Under the pieces are notes generated by a model, which was not told the DNA's origin, made no database searches, and saw only the letters and a program-made list of their open reading frames with translations. Source: Delphinapterus leucas (lineage: Eukaryota > Chordata > Mammalia > Artiodactyla > Monodontidae). From it: 64,000 nucleotides of DNA. Shown here one piece after another: positions 24,751-35,981 of the stretch. The stretch spans positions 1,147,159 through 1,211,158 of the forward strand of contig NW_022098031.1 of NCBI RefSeq assembly GCF_002288925.2. Direction: 5' to 3'. Both the position numbers and the translations under genes were made by a program. How positions within the stretch are numbered: the first letter of the stretch is position 1; the number at the start of each line of letters is the position of its first letter.

Positions 24751-25524
24751 AAAGAAAAGAATGTAACCTCCTGTGACTATAGTATAGGGTTTCTGCAGGG
24801 GGAGTTCAGAAAGGGAACTTAGCCAGATTAAAAGAGGCTTCGATATACACTCCATAGAAAATTTCTGAGCAAGGAAGTGGCAAAATTAACGTAATAATTA
24901 GGGATATTTAATATGACACCAGTTAAATGGAATCCATTGGTCTAAGCAGCCCAGAAAATGTGGTGCTGGTATTCATTTGTAACCACCTCCTCATGTGGAG
25001 ATTTTTATAGTCAGACCATTCTCAGTGAAGAGCAACATACTGCCACTGGCCAAAATAAAAGGAAAACCAGTGCTTTGATTATGTTTTTCCTGTGCAGTAA
25101 AATTGAAAAGCAGAAAAGACTGCTGCAGTGCTGCTTGTCAGACAAACTCTGTTTAGCCCTCATATTTTCAATATGAGGTCAAATGATGGAATCTTGAGTC
25201 ATCCAGTGGCCTGGTTAATGATCAGGACTTCTATCTAATGACTAATTTTGGCTTTTAGGAAAAAAGACTAAAAATATTACTGTGATCATGGGCAGAATTT
25301 ACTTATTTAAAAAAATGAGACTTCAGTCTGGTTTCATAAAAATGTAATGAAACTATGGTAAAATACAATAACTCTAATGGTTAAACCACAGAGTAAGAAG
25401 ATTTCAACAACTAATTCTGATGTTAGTTTGGCATTAAATAGAGGGTCTAAGTCCCCAACTGACCTATTTTTGCTAATCCTAAATGAATATATTCAGGCCC
25501 TTATCTTTTCTGACTTCTCTATAA
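24751..25524. other. Unassigned background
   Basis: About 770 bp without recognisable repeat or exon. Frames at 24958-25176 and 25377-25652 lack any domain. Confidence 0.35.
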
Positions 25525-25655
25525 CAATTTTCATTCACCACATAGTTATTGGGCACCTGCTCTGTATCAGGCACAATGCTAAGTCCAGGGAATTGAGCCA
25601 AGAACGAAGTAGATGCAGCACCTGCCATCTCAAGGTTTACATTCCTGCCTAAGTC
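25525..25655 (-). repeat. L2 LINE 3' end
   Basis: 'cattcaccacatagttattg' and 'ggcacctgctctgtatcagg', followed by 'cacaatgctaagtccaggga', is the reverse complement of the L2 3' terminus. Confidence 0.65.
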
Positions 25656-25934
25656 CACATTTCTGCACACTCCTCCTGGGCTTCCAGTCAACCACTCTCC
25701 AGAGTTTTCGCCTGCCTCTCTCATCCCCTCATCCCTGTCTCCTTTGCTGGCTCCTTTTTTTTTTTTTTTTGCTTTTCTCTTAATATCAGTTCCCCTCAAC
25801 CCTGGGCTTTCTTCTTTCCCAATATTCTCCCAGAATAATCTCACATACTCCCATTCTTCTATTTCATTTATTCTTAAAAATTATATATATATGGATTACT
25901 ATAAATATGGATTTCATATATGAATTAATATACA
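25656..25934. other. Pyrimidine-rich and T-rich stretch
   Basis: Includes a T18 run at about 25755-25772 and an (AT)n patch near 25880. It causes the spurious 121-codon minus-strand frame at 25479-25844. No gene seen. Confidence 0.45.
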
Positions 25935-26085
25935 TGTGTATTACTATGTGTCAAACACTGTTCTAAGCATTTTGCAAATATCAACACATGTACTCCTCAT
26001 AACAACCACTTGAGGTAAATACTATTATTTTATCCATTTTCCAGATGAGGATGCCAACACACAAACTGATTAAGAAAGTGGCAGA

Positions 26086-27006
26086 CAGTCAGGATGTCCA
26101 CCATTAAAATGTCTACAAATAACAAATGCCGGAGAGGGTGTGGAGAAAAGGGAACCTTCCTACACTGTTGGTGGGAAAGTAAGTTGGTGCAGCCACTATG
26201 GAAAACAGTATGGAGGTTCCTCAGAAAACTAAAAATAGAATTACCATATGATCCAGCAATCACATTCCTGGGCATATATCCAGACAAAACTATAATTCAA
26301 AAAGATACATGCAGGCTTCCCTGGTGGCGCAGTGGGAGTCCGCCTGCCAATGCAGGGGACGCGGGTTCGTGCCCCGGTCTGGGAAGATCCCACATGCTGC
26401 GGAGCAGCTGGGCCCGTAAGCCATGGCCGCTGAGCCTGTGCGTCCAGAGCCTGTGCTCCGCAATGGGAGAGGCCACAACAGTGAGAGGCCCGCGTACTGC
26501 AAAAAAATAAAAAATAAAATACATGCACCCCTGTGTTCATAGCAGCACTATTCACAGTAGCCAAGACATGGAAACAACCTACATGTCCATCAACAGATGA
26601 ATGGATAAGGAAGATATGGTACATATATATAATGGAATACACCTCGGCCATAAAAAAGAATGAAATAATGCCATTTGCAGCAAAATGGATGCAACTAGAG
26701 ATTATCATACTAAGTGAAGTCAGAAAGACAAAGACAAATACCATATGATATCACTTATATGTGGAATCTAAAATATGGCACAAATGAACTTATCTATAAA
26801 ACAGAAACAAAATCAGGGACATAGAGAATAGACTGGTAGTTGCCAAGGGGGAGGGGGGTGGGAGATGGTAGCAGTGGGAGTTTGGGATTAGCAGATGCAA
26901 ACTGGTATATATAGAATGGATAAACAACAAGGTCTTTCTGTATAGCACAGGGAACTATATTCAATAGCCTGTGATAAACCATAATGGAAAAGAACATGAA
27001 AAAGAA

Positions 27007-27037
<31 letters not shown>

Positions 27038-27131
27038 GTGTGTATGTATAACTGAGTCACTTTGCTGTATAGCAGTAATTAACACAACATTGTAATTCAA
27101 CTATACTTCAATAAAAAATATTTTAAAAAAA
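26086..27131 (+). mobile_element. 5'-truncated L1 (older cetartiodactyl subfamily) with 14-bp TSD
   Basis: L1 ORF2 C-terminus and 3'UTR inserted into a MIR. Perfect TSD 'aagaaagtggcaga' at 26072-26085 and 27132-27145. The frame at 26094-26510 starts with the ORF2 zinc-knuckle-like block [19 protein letters not shown], in which the last Cys of the usual CX3CX7HX4C is Ser, and then runs into the nested SINE. A (TG)n tract lies in the 3'UTR at about 27007-27042. The C-terminal frame resumes at 26533-26748. Confidence 0.95.
26314..26518 (+). mobile_element. CHR SINE, short subfamily, inside the L1
   Basis: Complete SINE 'ggcttccctggtggcgcagt' through 'gtactgc' plus an A-rich tail. TSD 'atacatgca' at 26305-26313 and 26519-26527. 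Relative to its relatives it lacks five bases just after the A-box region ('gcagtgggagtccgcctgcc'). Confidence 0.93.
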
Positions 27132-27173
27132 AAGAAAGTGGCAGAACTAGAATTTAAAACAAGGAAGCCTATT

Positions 27174-27406
27174 CAGCGGTCCCCAACCTTTCTGGCACCA
27201 GGGACCAGTTTCATGGAAGACAATTTTCCCACGGACCTGGGGTAGGGGGGAAGGACGGTTCAGGCGTTCAGGTGTTAATGCTAGAGATGGCGAGCTGCAG
27301 GTGAAGCTTCCCTCGCTTGCCCGCCGCTCACCTCCTGCTGTGCGGCCAGGTTCCTAACAGGCCACGGACTGGTACCGGTCCGCGGCCCAGGGATTGGGGA
27401 CCCCTG
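27174..27406 (+). mobile_element. hAT-type MITE with CAGNGGTCCCCAACC ends
   Basis: Terminal inverted repeats: left 'cagcggtccccaacc', right 'ggattggggacccctg'. The interior 'gccgctcacctcctgctgtg' and 'ggtaccggtccgcggcccag' is a widely dispersed GC-rich mammalian DNA transposon. This copy is internally deleted. The 8 bp flanking each end do not match, so the TSD has decayed. The strand is arbitrary. Confidence 0.72.
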
Positions 27407-27479
27407 CCTTAAACCACTATGCTATGCACAGTCTGATGACTTCAACCTATGTGTGGACGCCTCCATTACACAGATCATT

Positions 27480-27668
27480 AAATCTGACTTTCTATACTCA
27501 GACTTATATTTTCTAAAGGCTACCATAAATCTGTACCTGAGCTATCCACAGACAACTTAGAATCAGTGTGCTCCATTTCTCAAATCGCTTTTCTTTCATG
27601 CTCTACATTCTGTGTTCAAGTCCCCTTCAATTTCCTCTTGTAACAGCTCTTAACAGGTCTCCCTACCT
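27480..27668 (+). repeat. L2 LINE fragment
   Basis: 'tctatactcagacttatat' and 'gtaacagctcttaacaggtc', ending 'tccctacctca', match the L2 ORF downstream of the RT core. Confidence 0.55.
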
Positions 27669-28495
27669 CAGCAGTTCTCACAGATGATCCAAGATCATTT
27701 GAGAGGTTTGGAGACCTTTTCCAGGGATCCACAAGGTCAAAATTATCTTCATAATACTACTAAGATGTTATTTGCCATTTTCACTGTGTTGACATTTGCA
27801 CTAATGTTGCAAAAAACAATGGTGTACAACTGCTGGCAACTTAGCATGAATAAGTCAGTGGCAGCAAACTACACTAGAATATTATTGCATTTTTCACCAC
27901 CATTATTTAAGAATATCTTTGATGAAGCAGTAAAAATTACTGATTTTTCAAAATTTTAACTCTTGGGTACGCACCTTTTAAATATTCTGTGGGATGAAAT
28001 TAAAAGCACACATAAAGCTCTTCTGACATTGAAACAATGCTTGTCTCAAAGAAAAGCAATTATGTGAATGTTTGAGTTTCAAGTTGAATTTTTAAAACAT
28101 GTTTTTCATGAATATTAGAAAAGTATAAAATTCATCTTAATTAGGATATTAGGAAAATCCAAATTTTGGAAAACTTATATCTGATTCTTTGAGCCTCATT
28201 GTTTCCCAATATTTAAAGATTTTTCTGTTGTGGTCAATAATGATATTAACAAATGTAATCTTTTATATTGTTTATGGAAATGTGTCCCAATATTTGGGAG
28301 GTTGACATAACCTAGGAAACCAATATTTTTCAAAAGGTCAATATGTCACAAAATCATACATGGGTAAAGGATTCGTTCAAGATGCAAGATAACTGTAATG
28401 CAACATAGTAACAAATACTGTTTCAGATTCTACATTGCAAATAAGCTCTATGAAACTACTATTTATTGAGTTCTGAGTTGTTATCAAAGGATATC
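27669..28495 (+). pseudogene. hAT-superfamily (Charlie-like) transposase relic
   Basis: Starts with a hAT-type end 'cagcagttctcacagatgat' and runs through degraded transposase sequence: 'tgatgaagcagtaaaaatta', 'attctgtgggatgaaatt', 'acataaagctcttctgacat', 'tcccaatatttaaagatttt' and 'cataacctaggaaaccaata'. These match in order a recalled mammalian hAT transposase coding region. The 91-codon frame at 27684-27959 is a remnant. No catalytic domain is intact, and the 3' part with the second inverted repeat is missing. Confidence 0.7.
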
Positions 28496-29099
28496 AGGCA
28501 TCCTAAGCTTGGAGTTCCTCAGCTATGACACAAGCCCACTGCATGAAGAACACCCACCTGGGCTCCTCTGCATTCCCCACCCCCACCCCGCTCCGGGGAT
28601 TGAGGGAGTAAGAATAATGGATGCAAACATGAGGCTCACACTGCTTGCTGTTCTATGAGTAATAACCCAGGAATTTCAAGTCTTCTGCCAGCATCCACGA
28701 AACTGTGGCAGGCTAATTTGTTAGCTTCTAAGTGAGGTAAAATCTCAGACTATTCACAGTTCTTGACGAACAATGAGTGAGGAGAAAATCTTAAACTAGG
28801 TGAAGTGATGGTGTGAGGCATGCCTGGGGAATAGATTAAAATGATTAGGATAGAGATAGTCTAAGGAGGACCACTATTACAGGTATAGGCAGCAACTGAG
28901 AGTGTTTACCATGAGTAAAACATGACAAAAGTGTTACTTTAAGAAAATTAATCTGACTGTGGTATGCCAATGGCCAATGCAGAGCTGGAACTAGACCCAA
29001 ATAGTAACAGCCACAGTAATTAACATTTACTGAATGCTTAATCATGAAGAAGGTATTATAATATGAATTCTATTTAATTCCCTTTACAATTGAATAAGG
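28496..29099. other. Unassigned sequence
   Basis: About 600 bp. 28560-28620 is C-rich. 28800-29000 has weak L2-like phrases ('gaaaattaatctgactgtgg') but is too diverged to assign. Confidence 0.35.
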
Positions 29100-29365
29100 T
29101 CATTACAATAAATATTAACACTTACATATTGCTCACTAAGTGAACAGCTTTAAATACATAAACTAACTCAACATGCATAACAACCTTATAAGATGATACT
29201 ACTATTACTACCACTTTACAAATAAGGAACCAAGACATCCAAAGATTAAGTAACTTGCCCAAGGTCATGACAAACCACAAACAAGTAAATGGTGGAGGTA
29301 GGATTTGACCCTAGGAAGGCTTTCTCCCAGAAACTATGCTCTTAACCATTATTCTATACTTCCTC
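29100..29365 (-). repeat. MIR SINE
   Basis: 'acaaccttataagatgatac', 'taacttgcccaaggtcatga', 'gtaggatttgaccctaggaa' and 'ctcttaaccattattctata' in reverse MIR order. Confidence 0.88.
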
Positions 29366-29374
29366 TATGGTAAG

Positions 29375-29490
29375 GCATATACAATCATTATACCCATTTT
29401 ACAGCTATGTAAAGAAGTATAGCAAAATTGTCACCTATCCAAAGCAATAAAGCTAGTAAGAGGTGAAACCAGGAGTACTCTGTTAATTAC
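29375..29490 (-). repeat. Partial MIR SINE
   Basis: 'cattatacccattttacagc', 'caaagcaataaagctagtaa' and 'gaggtgaaaccaggagtac'. Shorter and more diverged than its neighbour. Confidence 0.65.
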
Positions 29491-29570
29491 AAAACTACAG
29501 AGACTATGTTGTCAGTTATATAAATTTCAATTTGCAGACTTATTTTGGTTCTTTTCAGCTAACCCTTTTC

Positions 29571-29911
29571 TTTTTTTTTTTTTTTTTTTGGTTTGGTGCA
29601 TTTATGTATTGTAATACGATTACTACCGTAGTGTTAGCTAACGCCTTTATCATGTCACGTAATTATCATTTCTTTTTTGTATTAAGAACAGTTAAAATCT
29701 AGTCTCTTAGCAACTTTGAAGTTTATAATACAGTATTGATGACTATAATCACTATGTTGTACACTAGATCTCCAGAACTTATTTATCCACTAGTTGCAAG
29801 TTTATACCCTTGAACATCTCCCCATTTCCCCAACCCCTAGCCCCTGCTAAACTCCATTCTACTCTCTGTCTTTACAAATTCAGTTTTTTTAGATTCCACA
29901 TATAAGTGACT
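29571..29911 (-). repeat. L1MA/L1MB-type 3'UTR fragment
   Basis: T20 run (the A tail) at about 29571-29589, then the reverse complement of an L1M 3'UTR: 'agtctcttagcaactttgaa', 'gttgtacactagatctccag', 'ccccatttccccaacccct' and 'tttagattccacatataagt'. Confidence 0.83.
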
Positions 29912-29984
29912 CTGGGATAGTACTTAAAACATTCCAAGTTTTTTAATGTTTATATTACACTCTTACCAGAGCCAGTTTTTAAAC

Positions 29985-30210
29985 TTAAAATAGTATCTAT
30001 TATTTTTTAAGCACTTGGTTTGGTGTTTTTATACATGTTCGCTAATTCAACAAAGTTAGCGTTTACACACACACACAGTTAAGATGATTGAAGAAGCTGA
30101 GGTCTAGAGAGATTAAGCAGTGTACCCAAGCTCATGACCCTTATATGCTGTGTAGCCAGAGTTCCCATCCAGGTCTGTCTGACTTCCAAGCCTACCTTAA
30201 GGCACTATTT
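29985..30210 (-). repeat. MIR SINE
   Basis: Weak but ordered: 'aagaagctgaggtctagaga', 'aagcagtgtacccaagctca' and 'catccaggtctgtctgactt'. A short (CA)n lies at 30066-30076. Confidence 0.65.
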
Positions 30211-31639
30211 GGCCAAAAAAAAATATCACATCCTAACTGGATCCCTAGCTATTACACAGTTAATGTTTCCTTTGTAAGACATTAGGGTACATTCAGTCCA
30301 AGCAGAAATGTTCACCTCCTAACATTGTGACACTTTCCCCTCCACACATCCAGCATGGAATTTCCAAACATTCATAATCACCTTCATGCTAAGCTACTTG
30401 TTTAGAGAAGTCCTCATCTTGAACACTTTGGGCTGTCAAGAACTAGGACAAATTTGTGTTCTCATGGTCCAGAGATAATTTTCTATAGTTATTTTCAGGA
30501 ACAAAATCATCACAAAGATGCTGGACGGTAATGAGAAAAACTCTTTTTTGAAATTTTGTTTTCTCTACCAAAGAGATTTTCCTCATATATTCTAAAAACC
30601 TAATTTGGGTCAGAAATCAAACAAAGCCAGCTTCAGGAAAAAAAAAAAAAACAAAACCTACTAACTGTTAGACACATCACTTATGTGTCAACACCTCTCC
30701 TTCTGGAAGCCATGCCAGTACGGTCGCCAAGAAAGGCAAAAGAAAAAAATCTTAACTGAGCCACATAAGTCCAGCAGGGATGACTAAAGAGAATGGCCAA
30801 ATGGTGTTAGTAAGCAGGTTAACTGTGGGTAAGAAGGGAGCCATGAGGCCTAACACAAAACTCTGCTTGCATTTCACAACGATGACTACGGAATCATGTG
30901 AGATAAAGTACAGTGGTTACCGAAAGCAAAGACATTTCTTTCTCTTTTTTTAACTATAGGATAAATTGAGTAAATACGGTCTGAATCCAATAAGATTATT
31001 TCACAGAAAGAAACAATTCCCTAAATTTTCCTCTGGGACTAAAAGGACCCAAGGAGTTTGGACAATGCATTTTTGGGTAATTGTTTTTCCCCCCTTCTTT
31101 TGTTTTCTAAAAGAAGTTGGAATGTACCAGCTGATGTCACTGACATATCTTGACACCGCTGAGAGAGAGGAGATAGAAACAAACAACAGGGAAATAAATT
31201 AGAATTGACATTCTCTTGACTTCACCAGCTGACTGAAAAAGTATTCTTCCTAACAAACTGGAGACAATTCACAGCCTAACTGTAACAGAAGGAAAGCCCT
31301 GTGATAGCTTGAATAAATGTACAAATAGCAATATATGTGTGATGGTTTTGGTATTGAATCCTTATATACTCTTGTTTATCTGAATATTCAAGTCCATAAA
31401 ATAACATGTTGTCTGTATGCTGTGTACAAACATACATACTCTAATAACTTTAACAATAACTTTATGTATTTTGGAAGGAGGGAACTTATTTGTTTTATGT
31501 GTGGGTCTGGGTTTGAGATGTATGTGTGTATTTATAAAATATTCTTTAGGAGAAAAATTTTATGTATCCACACAACTGGATAACCTAGTTCCAAAGTGTA
31601 TATATAAAAAAAACATAAAAGTACAGTTAGGATAATTCT
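30211..31639. other. Unassigned background
   Basis: About 1.4 kb with no recognised repeat. Frames of 60-82 codons at 30966-31202 and 31335-31635 have no domain signature. No RNA gene seen. Confidence 0.4.
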
Positions 31640-32625
31640 GCAAAAAAGATATAAAGTGGAGGAAACAGCCTTATTAGACATTTAAAACATACTGTAAAGC
31701 TATGATAATTAAAACAATCTTTACTGCACACAACTAGACAGATCAACGGAACACTACAAAAAGAATTAGAGTCAAATACATACCAGAATTTAGTGTATAA
31801 TTAAACTGACATCAAAAATTTTGGGAAAGATGGGTTAACAAATGGTATTGGAAAACTAGGTAGTCATCTGGAAAACAAGTTTATCCGTAGCACCTTTACA
31901 CAAAATAAATTTCAGGTGGATAAATTATAAAAATGTAAAAAATAACTGTAAAAGTCACAGAAGAAACCATTTTGGGTTTTTTTTAAATATAAACTTAGAG
32001 TTTGGGAGACTTCCTAAGTCTGATTAAAAACCTAAACACATAATACAAATAAACACAACTATAAGTAAAATTTTCTGCATAGCGAAAACTATCATGAGCA
32101 CAATGAAAAGACAAATGACAGACTTGGAAAATACATTTCAACAAGTATCACAAAGGGCTGTATTAAGGGCTCACACAAGTCAAATAGCAAAGCCATCCAT
32201 CCCATAGGAAAAGAAAAATAGGAAAAGAGTACAGACAGTTTATAAAAAGGAAATAAAAATGAGAGAAATGCAAATAAACTTCACACTGAAATGTCATTTT
32301 TCACCTATCAAATGGGCAAAGCTCTAAAGTTTTATGCATACTCCGCTGGCAAGTATATTGGGAACAGGCACTCTCATGCATGTTGATAGGAATAGGTATT
32401 GGTAAATCCTCTTTGGAGGGAATTACAGCAATGTCTATCAAAGTTACAAGTATGCATACTCTTTAGCCCAGCAAAGATTATCCCACAGATTTACTCACAC
32501 ATAGGTGTGAAATATGAAGGCATAAGATTATACACTGCAGCTTTTTTTAAATAGCAAACTATTGGAAACAGCTTAATATCATGAAATAGGGGCTGGCAAA
32601 ATCAATGTTGGTACATCTGTTTCAT
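31640..32625 (+). repeat. L1M ORF2 C-terminal relic
   Basis: Plus-strand and highly degraded, but ordered: 'cagacagatcaacggaacac', 'gggaaagatgggttaacaaa', 'gaaaagacaaatgacagact', 'gagagaaatgcaaataaact' and 'caatgtctatcaaagttaca'. Confidence 0.78.
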
Positions 32626-32954
32626 TGTGCTTACTTCATGCAACTCCAAACAACAACAAAAAAAGGCAAAACATAAGCACAGCATATTTATGATGACCCA
32701 AAATCCCGATTTCCAGGGCAGTCTGTGTTTATGCTTTTTGTCCTGGCATTCCATCCAATTAGCACCGCCTTTTACGCTCAAAAGTGTCCCTTTCTATAAT
32801 GATAAATAATTTGGCCATCCTAAGTGTACTTTTGGGGAAAGAAGTAGGGTGAGTTGTGGAGCAGAGTATGAGGTTGGATGAAGGGAAAAAGAAGGAAAAG
32901 ACAATTTAATGTTTCCCAGGCAACCTGATACTACTCAATTCTTCTCCTCTTAAT
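32626..32954. other. Unassigned sequence
   Basis: The phrase 'gcctttt' followed by 'acgctcaaaagtgtcccttt' (32768 on) suggests an old DNA-transposon-like repeat, not identified. Confidence 0.3.
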
Positions 32955-33215
32955 GGTATCTAGACCATAAGTCTCTGGAGCCAGAGAGCCTGAGTTCAAA
33001 TCCTGGCTTCACTACTGACAAGCTATATGATGTTAGTAAATTTCTTAATCTCTCTCTCTAGCTCAGTTTCCTCATCTGTAAAACAGGGGTAACTAGTAGA
33101 CATCTCATAAGATTATTGCAAGGATTAGATGAGCTAACATATATATAGCATTTAACATAGTGTCTGACACCAGCGAAGCACTACAGATGTGTTACTCTTA
33201 CTGTGATTCATAGTT
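32955..33215 (+). repeat. MIR SINE
   Basis: Well preserved: 'gtctctggagccagagagcc', 'tgagttcaaatcctggcttc', 'ctcagtttcctcatctgtaa' and 'aggattagatgagctaaca'. Confidence 0.93.
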
Positions 33216-33284
33216 TGACACAGTCAACACATAAAAGATTTAATGGCTAAAAGAAATCTAAGATCTAAATGTAAACTAGATTCA

Positions 33285-33370
33285 CTTGTTCAACAATTTT
33301 TCATTGAGCACTTATATTTAAGGCTCTGAGCTAAGCTCTAGGGAAATAAAATTATATAAAACACAGTAGG
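33285..33370 (-). repeat. L2 3'-end fragment
   Basis: 'tttttcattgagcacttata' followed by 'ggctctgagctaagctctag' resembles the reverse-oriented L2 3' end. Confidence 0.5.
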
Positions 33371-33619
33371 AAGCTAAGATGAGCTGGTATATAGCCCACC
33401 TGCATAAGAAGACACTCTTTGCTTTATTATAAGATTTACTGAGTATAGACTTAACTCAATTAAATTCAGCAAAAACAAATGGTCTAGTTTCCAGTAATTT
33501 GTTAATCTCTTGACTATCTGGCAATCTTAATAGAACTTCAAAATAGAATACAAACCTATTAATATAGACCAATTAGCTAATACCGAACAATAAATGAGGA
33601 CTTAAATGTACTCTCATGG

Positions 33620-33850
33620 TCATGAACTAGACCTTTGGAACCAAGACATGCTTAGGCTTGAAACTGGTTCTGCCACCTTTTGTGTGTTACCTTCGGCAAG
33701 ATACCTAAACTTTCTATCCACTCATTCTACATATTTAAAATGAGTAACTCTAGCTACCTACTTCAAGTATAGTTATGAGGATTAAATGTAGGGCGTTTAC
33801 CCAGTGTTCAGCACATAATAAATGCTTAATAAATATTTGCTAGCATCATT
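33620..33850 (+). repeat. MIR SINE
   Basis: 'ggcttgaaactggttctgcc', 'ttatgaggattaaatgtagg' and 'cagcacataataaatgctta' in MIR order. Confidence 0.82.
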
Positions 33851-34594
33851 ATTTTTATTTATCTAAATTTAAATAAACAGCAGTTATCTTTCTACCCATA
33901 TTACATCTTCTCCACCTGATTTATCTCCATTTATCTCTAAGCAAATGAGACAAAAGATAATTTGTTCTTGTTAGATATTCAATATTTTAAAAATATATTT
34001 TCAAAAAACAATAACTTGCTGATATCTCTCATAGCAGGAGTATAAACTAACTCTTCTCCAGGGAGTCACATAGCCATGTCTTTGTTTAGGTTATTTCTAG
34101 ATCTCCTATTTAGACAAGGCCCTCATCTAGAAGTCATAACGTCTTATATAATCCTGCTCTGATAACACAGCATGAGTGATAGAGCTATAAAGACTCTCTC
34201 CTCCTGCATGAACCATGTATCTGTAGGATGTGGATTCAGTTAGTGGAAATTCACTTGTAAAAGACAACTGTGAACTATTACTTCTTTCTTCAACACACAT
34301 CTTTGGCACCAAAACTTTTCATCTGTACACCATCTCCCTTCCAATTAAGTTCTAAGCCAAAAGAAAAGTTTTCCTAAGTAATCCATGTTTGTAGATATTT
34401 GATTTGTCATTTTAGAGTACTAATATTGAAAGCAATTTAAAATTATTTGAAAAGAAAAGTTGATAAATTACTGATATTATTACTAAATTGCATCTTAGGA
34501 ATTTTAATGTCATGTGTTCTAATGGGGGAAAAAAGTGTGTTTTAGAACTAAAAAGATTAACCAAGAACTGAACTCAGAGGCAGGTATTTTTAGG
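33851..34594. other. Unassigned AT-rich background
   Basis: No repeat or coding signal recognised. Confidence 0.35.
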
Positions 34595-34612
34595 AATCTT
34601 TGGTAGTGTTTT

Positions 34613-34802
34613 TTACGCGGGCCTCTCACTGTTGTGGCCTCTCCCGTTGCGCAGCACAGGCTCCGGACGCGCAGGCTCAGCGGCCATGGCTCACGGGCCC
34701 AGCCGCTCCGCGGCACGTGGGATCTTCCCAGACCAGGGCACGAACCCGTGTCCCCTGCATCGGCAGGCGGACTCTCAACCACTATGCCACCAGGGAAGCC
34801 CA
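34613..34802 (-). mobile_element. CHR SINE, short subfamily, with 18-bp TSD and almost no tail
   Basis: Minus-strand body from 'acgcgggcctctcactgttg' to 'ccaccagggaagccca'. Perfect TSD 'aatctttggtagtgtttt' at 34595-34612 and 34803-34820. Only two T's separate the left TSD from the body, so the usual 15-25-base A tail is lacking. Three frames over it (up to 122 codons) are SINE by-products. Confidence 0.95.
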
Positions 34803-34820
34803 AATCTTTGGTAGTGTTTT

Positions 34821-35415
34821 AACATCAGTTAGCTTAAGAAACAAAGTAAAATGTTTGTTTCTCATGGTTGCTAGGCTACATGTTGGGTTTGATTTGGTTT
34901 CCAGTCATTTTAAAAAACAGTGCCATGATTATAATAAAATAAGCAGCATCACATTTTTCTCAATTTAATATTAAAATACTTAAGAACAGTTGGCTTTAGA
35001 AGCCTTTATTAATTAACAGATTTTTTTTCATTGTTTTCCATATCCTTCTCTTAGAATCCTGGAACCACATACTGTACTCTTAAAAGAATAATTTATGTTC
35101 CAACTGTGCGTTAGGCTGTATTTCTATTTTAAATTAGAAATCCACATAAAATTCAAGTTACTGAACTTTTTAACCTTTTGTCTGAGTTTCTACACACTTT
35201 AATCATCATATCCCTGAATCATCAAATATTCTCTTTTTAAGAAAGCAAGGGAGCAGCATGTACCTTAGAGAGATTTTCACTCAAAATAGTTGAAATGTTG
35301 CTGCTGAAGACAGATAAACTTCAGACATTTAAAAACAAACAACAAAACCCACTTCCACAAAAACTTAATACTCCAACCGAGCTGGAAATAAATATTTGTC
35401 CCTATTAATGTGTTT
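34821..35415. other. Unassigned background
   Basis: About 600 bp of AT-rich sequence, nothing recognised. Confidence 0.35.
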
Positions 35416-35427
35416 CCATGAGTTTTT

Positions 35428-35969
35428 TGTTGTTTTTTTTTAAGATGTTGGGGGTAGGAGTTTATTAATTAATTTATTTAGTTTTAGTGTGTTGGGTCTT
35501 CGTTTCTGTGCGAGGGCTTTCTCTAGTTGTGGCAAGCGGGGGCCACTCTTTTTTTTTTTTTTTTTTTTTTTTGGTACGGAGGCCTCTCGCTGTTGTGGTC
35601 TCTCCCGTTGCGGAGCACAGGCTCCGGACGCGCAGGCTCAGCGGCCATGGCTCACGGGCCCAGCCGCTCCGCGGCATGTGGGATCTTCCCAGACCGGGGC
35701 ACGAACCCGCGTCCCCTGCATCGGCAGGTGGACTCTCAACCACTGCGCCACCAGGGAAGTCCGGGGGCCACTCTTCATCGCGGTGCGCGGGCCTCTCACT
35801 ATCGCGGCCTCTCTTGTTGCGGAGCACAGGCTCCACACACGCAGGCTCAGTAGTTGTGGCTCACAGGCCTAGTTGCTCTGCGGCATGTGGGACCCTCCCA
35901 GACCAGGGCTCGAATCCATGTCCCCTGCATTAGCAGGCAGATTCTCAACCACTGCGCCACCAGGGAAGC
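35428..35969 (-). mobile_element. CHR SINE (long type) hosting a second SINE
   Basis: Outer minus-strand SINE with TSD 'ccatgagttttt' at 35416-35427 and 35970-35981. Its tail carries the (AATT)n-type motif near 35465-35482. Its body is split by the inner SINE at 35551-35762 and resumes at 35776. Overlapping frames here, up to 148 codons, are products of the pair. Confidence 0.93.
35551..35762 (-). mobile_element. CHR SINE, short subfamily, nested in another SINE
   Basis: Inner copy with a long T run at its left edge, the body from 'ggtacggaggcctctcgctg' to 'ccaccagggaagtcc', and TSD 'gggggccactctt' at 35538-35550 and 35763-35775. Its insertion postdates the outer copy. Confidence 0.95.
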
Positions 35970-35981
35970 CCATGAGTTTTT

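Larger units (their letters stand above)
25935..27435 (-). repeat. MIR SINE split by an L1 and a hAT MITE
   Basis: The 3' part of the reverse-oriented MIR is at 25935-26085 ('tgtgtcaaacactgttctaa', 'ttccagatgaggatgcc'), its middle at 27146-27173 and its end at 27410-27435 ('taaaccactatgctatgc'). The L1 at 26086-27131 and the element at 27174-27406 lie inside. Confidence 0.82.

Noticed and set aside
27684..27959. 91-codon frame as a host gene
   Set aside because: Part of a degraded hAT transposase.
35474..35933. 148-codon and other long frames
   Set aside because: Translations of two nested SINEs, including their poly-T tail read as poly-Phe.
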